From assembly GCA_030685235.1 (NCBI GenBank), contig MU839079.1:372001-436000 (forward strand): a stretch of 64,000 nucleotides of DNA. Reading direction: 5' to 3'. Below, one piece after another: positions 32,749 through 44,115 of the stretch. This stretch comes from Copromyces sp. CBS 386.78 (taxonomy: Eukaryota > Ascomycota > Sordariomycetes > Sordariales > Sordariaceae). Under the pieces are notes generated by a model. That model was not told the origin of the DNA, made no database searches, and worked only from the letters and a program-made list of their open reading frames with translations. Within the stretch, counting starts at the first letter, position 1. Each line of letters starts with the position of its first letter. The translations under genes were made by a program, and so were the position numbers.

Positions 32749-35700
32749 TCATTGCTGACTCTCCCGCCCTTCGTCCCTCTCATCCACGTTTTCTACCCCA
32801 GGATGCGGAACCTCGTCTTCACTCCTCTTGCTAAACACCGACAACCCCCTCTTACGCATTGTGGTCAGATTGAACCTCCTTTGCGCCGCTGGCGTCGGCA
32901 AGTTCTGCGCGGAATGTGTCGACTCGATCCGACTTAGCCTGGCAGCCGACGTAAAGTCGTTGGATTGCTCCAAACTCTGCCTGATGCGGCTGCGATCCAA
33001 ATCCATTGACCGGCGCAAACGATCGTATGAAGGCCTGGCGCGGTCGATGGACGGGCGTCCGCCGCCCATTGGTGGCTCATCCTCGAGCTGGTTGGTGTCG
33101 AGCGAGTGCCGCGTGTAGTTAGTCCCGTCACTGCCGTTCTGAGCGCGCGTGTTGTGCGTAGTGACGGATGGCGGATAGATAGGCCGGCGATCCTCGTCGA
33201 CACTGGTGTAGTGCGTGTGCTTGGAATGCTTGGACGACTTGGACTTGGCGCGGCGGCTGGAAGATTCGGAGGAGCCGGAGGAGGTACCCTTGAGGGCGTC
33301 ATCGTCGGCAGGAGCAACGACAGGCGCTTCAATAGCCTTGTATTCGCCAGAGGAGATGCGCTCGCGAATGATGTCGACGTCGTACGGGAACATCTGCTTC
33401 TGGATGCACTTGGTGACAAGACGGGGCAACAAGCAAATGGTGGGGGTGACGATGAAAGCCATCCAGAAGGTGAACTGGGCGTAGACCTGGGGAGCGGCCT
33501 GGTAGAACTGGGCCGAGTAGCTGGTGGCCGTGTAGACGCCGGTCCAGAAGAAGATGAAGATGTCACTGAGGAAAACAACCAGGAGCATCACCCAATCCCA
33601 CCTGTACGTGTTCATCAGGATGTACATGTTGATGGTCAAGACGGCAGGGTGGGCGATGTAGCAGCCCAGTCTTGTCCTTTCCTGGACGTCGAGACCATTT
33701 CCAGAGGCGGCAGGGGTGAGGATACAGAAGATGAACGGGATGAAGAAACTCATTACAGATTGGTAGATACCATCAGCCATGTAAGCCCTGCGAGATTGTT
33801 AGTGACGCCTTCAACCATACTATAGGTGCGAATTACATACCAGAATTTGGTCTGTGTCCACTCAAGCCGTTCGATACCGCGACGGTAAAGTTGAGGAACG
33901 GCCAGGGACACAGTGTCGCTCACATCCTGATCCAGGACACCCATGAGGATGACCGGGATGGAAGTGAAGAACAGGTTAAACATGAGAATGTAGGTATAGT
34001 CGAAAATGTACGAGATGTCGAAGTCGCAGAAGATCTGGAACCAGAAGATGGCCCATGTCCACACCATGTTCTTGTAGAAGAAGTTGCTAATTGTCTCTGC
34101 CAAGCGACGATAGGACCAGCGACCGTGGACGAGCACCAGGCGTGTCAGGAATCTGAACTGGCCGATGGCGTAATCAGAAGACATGACAGCCTGGCGACCT
34201 TCCTCACCAGCAATACCGACACCGACATCAGCCTCTTGAATCATGGCAACGTCGTTGGCACCATCACCGATAGAGAGGGTCATGACGTCCAAGCCGTTCT
34301 TGACCATGGAGACGACAGCAGCCTTCTGAGCGGGACTGACACGGCAGCAGAGCACCGACTTGCACTGCTTGCACAGCAGCAGGAACTTCTGCTTGAGCGT
34401 GTCACTGAGAACCCACCGAAGGGTGAATCCGTCAATGACGAGACCGTGAGTAGACGCTGGCGGTTCGTGATCCTTCTTGGCCTGCTTGAGCTCCTCATCG
34501 CTGCCGGTCATGTTGAACTTGGCCAAGCCCTTGTCGAGCTCTTCTTCGGCAAGACGCAGGTACTCAGCTTCTTGCTGGACACCAGCCTCGTCCTCGTTAA
34601 CCTGCAAGCGCACAAGATCCATGTCGTTGTTGAGGAGATTGCAAGAGAAACCAATGTTGATAGCGGTCTCGACCTTGTCACCGGTAAGAACCCAGAGCTT
34701 GATACCGGCGTTGCCGAGGAGCTCAATGGCATCGGGCACACCGTCCTGGAGACGATCCTCAATGGCGGTACCTCCAAGCAGAGTGAGACCCTGTTCGATT
34801 TTGTCGGCAATTTCCTCGAGCTTCTCTTCGCGGTTCTCCAGGGCAGTAGCAGCAATGTCGTGCTCCTTCTTCCACTCGTAGTATTCCTGCTCAGTCAGCT
34901 CCTTCTCCGCAATACAGAGAGTACGGAGACCTTCGACAGCGAACATTTCGAGGTGTTCAGCGGTTTCCTTGCGCAGCTCCTTTTGCTCGCCGCGCTTCAG
35001 ACGGGAGTAGATGATACTGTCGGCGCCCTTGCAGAAGAGGATGATCTTGCCGTCAGGCATTCTGACGATCGCGCTCATTCTCTTTCTGCTGGAGTTGAAT
35101 TCGATGATGTTGAGAACGGGGTAGTGCATGTCCTTGCCCATGACGTTGACATTCACTCCTCCATCGGACATACCGAGGACAGTGAAGCCCATATCGCGAG
35201 CGGTAGCAACCAGAGCGGCTTCATCCGGAGATTGCGCCTTGAAGATCATCTTGGGAGAATCGCCAGGCTGCTTCTCCGCAACGACGGTGTGGCAGAGAGC
35301 AAGGGCCAGCATAAAGTGCTGGTTGGCCTTTGCTTGCTCGGGGCCGTTCTTACCAGCAAGATCTTCAACAAAGTCGGGAGCAACAAACGTAAGGTCTTCA
35401 TCGTGGAGATAGGGGTTGTCGTGAATCTCACGGAGACCCATGAGGGCGCGTGCCTTGGCCTCCTCAATCTCGTCCTTGATCCTGGCGATTTCAGACTCGA
35501 TGTCCACTCCGCCATTCCGCTTGCTCATTCCAATCTGCGCTTCGGTATAGGCTTCTCCGTAGGGCTGTCCGTTGATCGTGGCCTTCTTGAACTCCATCAC
35601 GTTTTGCGTCAGGGTACCGGTCTTGTCGGAGAAAATGTACTCAATCTGACCAACATCGTCGGAGATGTTCCAGGACTTGGGGATACAAGGCGCATCGATC

Positions 35701-37660
35701 GGCTCGTAGTACATGTGGATATCGCTGTAGATGAAATAGGCCTGCAGCGTCCGGACGATTTCGAGCGAGATGTAGAGCGAGATAGGCACCAGGTTCTGGA
35801 AGACAATAACTGCAGCCCAAAAGGTGATAAATCCCGTGAGACTCGCGGTCCCGCCAATAGAGCCCCAGTCGAACCAGTAAGAGGAAGCATCGGTCTTTGA
35901 CCAAGCGACACCGTTAGCGATAGCCGCGATCAGACACATAATCAGAAGAATGCCGAAGTTGTAGACGACGTTGATGTTGAGCTCACGGGCAATGCGAGCC
36001 CGCTTGCTGGGAGTAACTCCTGCATTCATCATGATTTTGGTATCGTGACCTGTAAAGACGACGACGCCGAGAGCCCATTCGGTGTTCCTAAGATTGCAGC
36101 CACGAAGAAGCATGTTGTCGATGCTAATGGGCTCCGACATTTCGATCGGGTCGCCATCCTCGTCGTTGGGAAGTTCCTGGAGCCACTTGACCGCACCGCT
36201 GTACTTGTAAAGATTGGGCTGAGGAGGCTCGCTTTCGATGATGAACTGCGCACGTTCACAATCACGGGCATGCTTCATTCCACGGCCGCACCGGAGAGCA
36301 GAGCGAACCTTGAGATTGGTTTCACCGTCCAAGTTCTTGGTCTCAACGTAGCAAGAGCCATCCGGATCTGAAGTTGACAGAATGATGATATCCGCCGGAA
36401 TTTCGTCATCGTTGTAGATACGAACAAAATCCCCCACGACCAAGCTCTTCCAGGCGTCCTTGGCGAATCTGGCCTTACCAGTAATGGGAAGATTGCGGTT
36501 GACCAAGTCTCCCTTGATTTCTTGCATGCCGTATTTGTCGATCTGGCGACTTGATCCTTCACCGGGGAAGTCCATTTCATTCGGTTGGCGCGGAAGTGGC
36601 GAGGGAACTGGCGTCATTTCAACATCGTCTCGTTGGACATTGAGGGAGCGTCTAGAACGAGAGGTTCTCGACTCCATCGACATGCGCGGATCCGGTTCAT
36701 CGTGCGAGGCTGTGTGGTTCTTCAGGATCGGGTTGTCGTCCTCCTTTTTCCATAGCCCTTCGGTCTGGTGCCACAGAGCACCAAAGATTTTTGAGTTTGC
36801 CTTTTTGAACCTGCGCCACATAGATACGTTATCCTCCTCGGCGTTGACATTGGGAATGCCATGCAATTTGTGGACGGGCGCATTGTTGAGAACATTATCC
36901 AAGACGGTTCTTCGGTAGTCTTCGACCGCATCCTTGATAGCGGTGACACAGATAATAACAATTAGAGGGACGGCGTTGAGTCCGGGGTTAACACCACCAA
37001 ATATGGGGAAAATCTAGGAGGGCGTTCACGTATCAGCATCAACAACACTAGAGGCTCAAAAGACATGGCTAGCTCTGGTTTCCGAACAAGGGGTGGGATC
37101 GGCAGGGGGCAAGGAGTTCCAGAGGGAGAGCGGATCTTGCGGTGGCAGCGGTGGAGGAGTTGGATACTCACAACTAAAATAACAAGGAAAAGGAAGAAAA
37201 TGTTGGCAATATTGTGAAACTGAAACCACAAGTTCTTGGGGATGAAGGAGAGCGGCGTGTATTTTGCTGTCCGGATCTTGTTTCGCGGATACTGCTGCGT
37301 TGGATGTCCTTCGTCATCCTTGAAGTCGTCGGCTAATGGCAGGCCAAAGAAGACGGTCCTTGGTTCTGAATGTTGACCTTCGGCGTCATCCTTTCCTGCG
37401 TTACTACCGGCAGTAGGCGGCGGCGTCTCGGACTGCCCTGCCGTCGAGTCGGATTTCCCCGAGTGCCCCGAGTGCCCCGAGGCCCTCTTCTTCTCGGCGC
37501 CGAAAGCGTTTCCTTTGTTGTTCCTATTCCTCAACGAGAGGCGCTTCAGCCCACTGCTCTTGACGGTGAGTTTCCGTGTAGCCCATCGTGATCGTTGCGT
37601 CGAGTTTATTGGTGTTGGTTCAGCACCCCCTTCTTCTTCGTCTGCTGGTCTGGGAGTCAT
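32749..37660 (-). CDS. P4-type ATPase phospholipid flippase (Dnf1/Dnf2-like), 1566 aa
   Basis: Moves phospholipids to the cytosolic leaflet of plasma-membrane and endosomal/Golgi membranes, normally with a Cdc50-family subunit. Exons 37172..37660, 33841..37013 and 32749..33787, with introns of 158 and 53 bp. The N-terminal 110 residues are disordered. Conserved landmarks follow: YPRNKIRTAKYTPLSFIPKN, first membrane span FFLFLVILV-IFPIFGG across the first junction, A-domain DGET (392-395) in KNLDGETNLK, the phosphorylation site Asp626 in DKTGTLTQNV, the nucleotide-binding site KGADSIIYSRL and the hinge GDGANDVAMIQEADVGVGI (about 1078). The last membrane spans are in exon 3. A polar C-tail of about 190 residues carries many Ser/Arg pairs, possible flippase-kinase sites (inference). 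The length matches yeast Dnf1/2 (about 1570-1610), and the size and long N-tail favour this subfamily over Drs2 or Neo1. Confidence 0.93.
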
Positions 37661-40600
37661 GATGAGGGAGTCGCGGGCAGAGCCCGATCAGCCCGAGCTG
37701 TGCGCCAGGATGGCCAAGTTGGCCTTCGTTGCTGTTTAAATCGCCACTTCAAGTTGTGGTAACTGGGTTGCGAAAAGGCCAATTCAATGGTCGGCGATGC
37801 GATTGATGACCCGGTGGCAGTACGGTAGAGCACCTGGTTCGATCTCGTGAGGGAGGGAGCTGAGGTGATGGAACTCGAAATGCTAAGTAAGAAGTGTCGT
37901 CGGTATCCCGGTGCAGGCGAATCCCGACAAAGCAAAACTTGGGAAGGGAGTTGCGGATGTTGCGGATGTTGCAGGACGTTATGGGTTTCGGGATATAGCG
38001 TCAGGTCGTTGAATGGTAGAAGAAGCAAATGTAAGGTATGCGACTAGTCGATTCGGACGGAAGATCACGAAAAGAGCGTCAGAGTCGTAACCAAGAGCGA
38101 TCTGAGAGTTCAGGCGCGGCTGGCACGTTCTCGAAGGGGGGAAATGGGAAAGAGAGCGAAAAGAGAGTTTTGGCGCCCTTGGACGGTGGGAAGAGAAGGG
38201 CGGCGGTTTATTGGATGGCAGCCCGTCACAGCACAGCACTCAGCGAGATGGGATGCGGTGCGTGTGTCCAGTATGAGAGTGAGTGCGAGAGGGCAGAATC
38301 ATTCAGTGCTGACGGGAGTGAGGCAGTAGCAGTCCAGTACAGCACGCAGCAGCAGTGACAGCGGGTTGGCAGTGAGGAACAGAAGGCACTGAGTGGTCAG
38401 GGCAGCAGGGCCACCATGGTCGTGGGCTGGGCAGGGGCACGGAGACCTGGGCTCCTTCTAGGGCCCGGGAAAGCCGGGGTTGACTTTTCTGGGGCCAACA
38501 GAAGCCAGGGCAAGTGGATCCGGCACAACGAAGCGGACTTGTAACAAGTACGAGCGACTGTAACCACTGGTACGAGTTGATACACGTTCAAACCCGTCAC
38601 GAAAGGTACCTAGAGGTAGTCCCGGCTTGTATTTTTTGTCTCCATCCAGGCCGTTGATCAGTGCATTGCTTGTTGCTGCAGGAGGATGGAGCTCGAAGGG
38701 CCATCATCCAATTGGACTGCATTTCAGCCGGATGAGGTCACTGCATGGCCGAAAGATAAAATGACATTTCACAGGGTCAAAACCGCAAAGACCGAAACCC
38801 ACGATACGCGTTTCTTGGCAAGGGAACTGAACCTTTTCCACTTCTGACTTTTCCGTTCTTTCAGAATTACAGACACCTTTCCTTGCACTTTCCAGGCCAA
38901 GGGATCTGGAATACCACAATCCCAATGATGGAAAGATCCAACATGCACCATGTGGACGGCCCGATGGACGACTGTGAAAGGCCGACAAAACCGGGTTTCT
39001 GAACGAAACCATCTAGATACAACCTCGGACCCTGGAATTGGTAATCAACGAAATTGTACCCATCGCCAGCCAACCAGGGACGCCGGCCATCCTCCTTCCC
39101 ACGCTTCCACGATTTCCACTCTTTTTCGCCCACCGCCAAAGTGCAACGAAGAAGAACCTAGGGCCCAGGAGACTCCCCAGTTCATTTCACGGCGTCGCGG
39201 CACGAGAAATGTGGGGCATCTGGGCCTTCTTCCACTCGTTCCTGGCGTTGTTCCTCCACTCCCGCTTGTTCACCACCACGGCCAACCCTGTTGTTCGCCA
39301 AATACCATAGTCGCGGTCAACGGGCACCTCGAAAGTCGAACTGAGACTTTTTGGACTTTGTCCGGCCCGGCTCTGGAATCGGTTGATGCTGGAATCCGCC
39401 CAGCCATGGTTATTCGGTGTTATTCACAAGAATAACCTAAACGCCCGGCACATGCCTCAACCGGCCACCTCCAACTCATATCTTTATTCCTCTGCCTTTC
39501 TGTGTATCAATGGAATGGTTACACGTGAAACATTACCAGAGCAAATACTCCAACCTCGACACCATACCCTCGACACCTTGGCACCTGATTCCAAAAAGAC
39601 CACAGTGGCATCCGGGAGGCCCGGCCCCTCGCTGTCAGCTCCCAGAGAGGCTTGACGCCCCGTCCCTTTGTCTCTCCCTGTAAAGCCTGTGTGTAATAGC
39701 ACACCAAATGCACGTGCTGGCCAAGAAACATGGAAGCCGTCGTCGATCTTGCGGTTTTCTTGCAGAGATCGCAGGTGGAAAGGTGGGAAGAAGTGGGGGA
39801 TAGGGATTCCGAACAATGGCCTTTCCGGGCCATATCAACGGAACCAATCAACCACTCAATTTATTCTCACTCCCCTCCTCGCGATGCACCCGGTGCACCT
39901 CCTCATTTCTCTATCTGACTTTTTTATAGTCAGCAGGTTTGAGATCTGTCTGATCTCTCTCCGCTCTCGGTACGTACGGTTATTGTTCCCTTGAATATGA
40001 TACGTTTATACAGGGCACACTTACAGACCTTCACCATACATCGTGGAGATCAGGAAGGTGTCAGCAAAAGCAAGAAGCAGCCATCATCCATCACGCAATG
40101 CGCTTTGCCCTGCTATTTTTTTTTTCCCTCGGGGTTTACCCAAAACCCGGGTCCCGAAGCCGCGTCGTATAAAAGTCCGCAATGGTCCAGCTTCGGAGCC
40201 ATTCCTCTTTCTGAACCCTCCAAGTGGAAGGCGACGAATAGAACGGAGTCGCCTGCCCAATCAGGTATAAGTTCTCATTCATCTGCAAATTGAAGTGGTA
40301 GCTTGACGGGCTTGGCTCACAGTTTCAATATTCAATACTCGGCTTTCTTGAATTGGAGACTTGCCAAAAATGTTGCATTGCGAAACAGTTGCCTCTCGAA
40401 AAAAACACAAAAGACCGAATCGCGGGGTTTTGATCTTCGCACTTTGATGAAGGGCGGACTACCCTAAAGAGATCTTCTCTTATCGTGGGGAAGACCGACC
40501 ACCTTACCCAACCAACGAAAGAAAAAAATAGGGGCTAGCTCTGCAGCCATGGGGGCAACTGAGTGGTATCTTGAAATCTTCAGTCCACAGTGGACGTTGA

Positions 40601-43600
40601 ATTCTGATCTCTCTTTCTCATGATCCAATACTACAAGCCCATCCGCCGCCTCATTATTATGACTTGCAGCGCCACCAGACCAGGTGCCCCAGTGTTCTCA
40701 AGCAGCGCCATATATTTACCAGAAAATGCAGCCAGCCAGCCTTGGCCGCGGTTTATACAACGATTTCATTTAATAAAAACATGACTGACCAGATAGAGAT
40801 CCATGATCACACCGCTGGCAGCGCGTCTACTCGTCCCCGTCGTTGATGAGGATCCCGGATTCTGCCTAGCCTAGGATGGAGAAACAACCTGAAAAGAAAG
40901 AAACCCAGGCGGTCCTGACAAGGGAAGCAAAACGGAGCCCGACCGATGGCCGACTGACCACCGCCGACCCGGCGAACCCAGCTACCCAGCGACCCCTATT
41001 TTACAGCCTCGATGGACCCTCTTCAAGAAAGATAAGGACGGGGTCTAATAACGACTCCCAACCTCAATTCCTAACCCTTTTCACAAGCCTTGCGAGCAAT
41101 ACCTTCAAGGTTCTTCTCTCCAGTCTCGCATGTCCGAGACCCGAAAGCATTCCCCTGTGTCTCTCTTTCTGAAGACTCAAAGATGAAAAGATTTGCGGCT
41201 CAGCCCGGCCCGTCTGCTCGCTCGCTGCCAGCCCAGTGCGGCGCCTGCCCCGGCCGGTGTACGCCGTTACCGCCGCTGTGCCTAGCAGGGCAGGGCAGGG
41301 CAAAGATATCCCGTGACTACCAAGTGAACGTCGACCGCCTCTTGAATGAATGAATGGGTCATGACCCTTTTCAGTAAACAATCTTCCTTGGATACCTCTA
41401 CCGACCTATCTCTAGGCTTTGGATCTGATGTGGTTCCCGATATGGTGTTTGTGTAACACGCCAATTTTACCTGTGACGATGTTTCAGTGACATTGGTTCA
41501 TCCCAAAACCACCGCAAGATTTCTTAGGCTTCTGGTTTGGGGGTTTGGTTTTCGGGTGCCCTCTAAGCCTCGTTCGTGATACAGTACGCTTGAGTACAGA
41601 GTTCTCGGAGTTGCCAGTTTGCGTTTTACTGCTTCTGGCATCTACAGATGAGGAAAGAGGAAGGGACGAACACCGTGCAAGGCTAAAAGTATACCCCGAT
41701 AAGGGCTTCCACACTTCACGATTTGCCCACTTCCGACTTGGGACTTATGAGCTCGTGATGAATCATCATGACCCCTCATGACGCTTACATCGTTGAAAAA
41801 ATGCCATGATGCTTATCACCGAACTGTAGGTCGCAAAGCTAGAGATACCACCGGTGCCAGTAACATGACACAACCGCACAAACAAACACCCGTTAAACGC
41901 AGCACATACACCAAAGCTCCGGGTAGACAAATGTACTGCGTAGGGCAAGTTTTATACTACCACTTTTAGACTTCCAGGAAGGGAAGAAGGAAAAAAAAGG
42001 CGTGAAAGACATGAAAGTCGACGATGAAACTTTACACTTCTTGTGTAACCGTGCGTGCGCCGCCCGGTGTTCCGAGGGATGAACGATGAACGATGAATGA
42101 GACCCAAGACGGGAAGGACCCTTTTGTTCTTCCCTTTTCCGAATACTGTACCTACCTAATAGCCATATTTATCCGTTTGTTACCAATACACTACAATCGA
42201 GACAGGTTGACGAACTGATACCTAACAAATACTCGGAACTGGAACAGTTCGTTCGTTGGGTCAGCATTGCATCGAGTTTTTTCATGCAAATGTGGTTGGA
42301 TGTCAGCGTTTAGATAGGACTTAAGACCGAGTAAAGTAAACTTCCCGCTGACAAAGTATCGAGGACGAAGTTAACGCCGGAGTCAAACCAAAACCTCAAT
42401 TCCTCGAAATCCAGACCTTTTGGGAAGGGCGAACAAAGAAACGCGCTTCTCGATCCGTTGACTCCAAAGGACCTTCAGCTTCCAAAGAACTGAACGGATC
42501 GTTCCCTATCAACGAGTCCAACAGGGGTTACCTTAGCAGAGTGTAAAAGCGGTACCTGACGTCCAAGCGGTCGCCAAGAAGGTCGTCTAGCGAGATGTTG
42601 AAATTACCATGCAGACCACACCAAAACCTTGACAATTTAGTCTAGATGATTGTCTTGGATCAGATAAAACAGACGAAGGGAACCTCAGGAACGGGTGAGC
42701 GTGTGAACGTGGGAATGAATTGAGGCTGTGAACACTTGGCTTTGGCTTGGCCGCTTTTTAGTTTGACTGTGAGATTGTGAGAGACTGAAGAGGGCCGAGG
42801 TAAAAGCCTGAGAAGAGCCTGAGAAGCCTGAGGAGGGAAAGGTGAAGTGTTGATGCTGAAGACATGGCTCCACGGATTGGCGATATCGAGGTCCTGGGTT
42901 CATTTTAAAGATGCTATTAAAAGGGAAGGGAATTCGGGATGGCATCATCGCCCGAGGGTCGTCTGTCTTGAAAGAAACCCTTGAGATGTTGTCTGGTGTA
43001 AATACGTAACACTTCAATGTTCGAAAACTTACGGATATCTCAGCGACTTCCCCATCTTCCCTTCGTTTCCATCACGGAACTCATGACCGAATCCAAAACG
43101 ATCCAAAGAAGCGAACAGAAGGGGCAGACTTGGGTCACGCCTCAAACTGGAAACGGGAACATTCATGCCCGAGCCCGTACCAAAACTCCGACACAATGGT
43201 CAATGCAGGGGTTGCCAAAAAATTCCCTTCGGCCTGCCGTTTGGGTTTGACGTTTCGGAGCTTCGAGAATGTCTTCCGCTTTCTCGGCCTACCTTTTGGG
43301 GTATGCGCTGCCGCTGAAGTACAGTCACTCGCTCGTGGATAAAAGCCCTTGGCTGTGCCATTCGCTTCGAATCTCTCTCCAAGCCATCATGTGCTTTAAT
43401 GAGAGATTGTGTGTAAGACCGAGTGAGTGATTGTGAACCAATTGCTCGGAACGGTGTTTTGTTAGTGCTGAGGAAGGATTGAATGTGCGTTTCATGTTGT
43501 GAGATTGATGAGCTGAGCCATTATGCTTCCGTCTTTTGTCATGATAATGAATGGTTATGTCCGCCGCGTGACAATGGCAGAGAGAGACGGCTCGTACCGA

Positions 43601-44115
43601 TGCGAAGCGAAGCGGTTGCCTGCGATAAGCATCTTTCGACGACCAAGTTGTTCATCATGATTGTTTGCGGTTTTGGTTCTTTCATCAATCAAAACCAGTT
43701 TGTTTTTCCCTTGCTTAACCCTAACCCTATGAGCTACAGACAAGCGTTTTTAGCGGCCCGGGGCAGTTAGCGGGGATGAATGCACTGTAAATTGATGCGG
43801 GCCGCTGCGACGCGGGTCAAGCTGCAGCGACGCGTCTTATCACACAATCAAGGACCTCGATGAACAACGACTTTTTCCCGTTAGACATGATGATGAGATA
43901 GAAAATATCAATCGCACATTCTTATGGCAAGCTCGTCTACTAGACGTGCTTCTTCCAAGATCTGTATTTGTGGCCGAACACGCTAGCCTGCCCATATTGT
44001 CTCGGAGGTGGAAGATGCTTTGAGGCTCACATCGTCAAGTCGTTCGACAAAATATCGAGAAGCAGAACAGACTTCTTTCCTCCACCAGCCCTTCGATCCG
44101 AAAGACACCGGCGCC
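37661..44115. other. 6.5-kb divergent upstream region without recognisable genes
   Basis: Lies between the start codons of the flippase (-) and the PIP-like protein (+). ORFs are all short and overlap on both strands, as expected by chance. I found no conserved domain and no convincing exon pair. GC content is normal, so it is not RIP-mutated. Possible contents are long leaders, non-coding RNAs or regulatory DNA. Confidence 0.5.
43716..43729. promoter_or_regulatory. Telomere-like motif (TAACCC x2)
   Basis: Two tandem TAACCC units followed by TA, that is two TTAGGG units on the minus strand. Such teloboxes occur in fungal promoters as binding sites for Myb-type telomere-repeat factors. Two copies can arise by chance. 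Confidence 0.3.

Noticed and set aside
33891..35900. 669-codon plus-strand ORF
   Set aside because: Antisense to the P4-ATPase, whose catalytic motifs are on the minus strand; the open frame is a by-product of C-ending codon bias.
37812..37850. tRNA-like A-box and GGTTCGATCTC B-box
   Set aside because: The two boxes are about 10 bp apart, leaving no room for an anticodon arm, and no acceptor stem forms.
44008..44115. Upstream extension of the PIP-like protein
   Set aside because: The frame is open but the only upstream start-like codon is GTG; the first ATG is at 44116 with good context.
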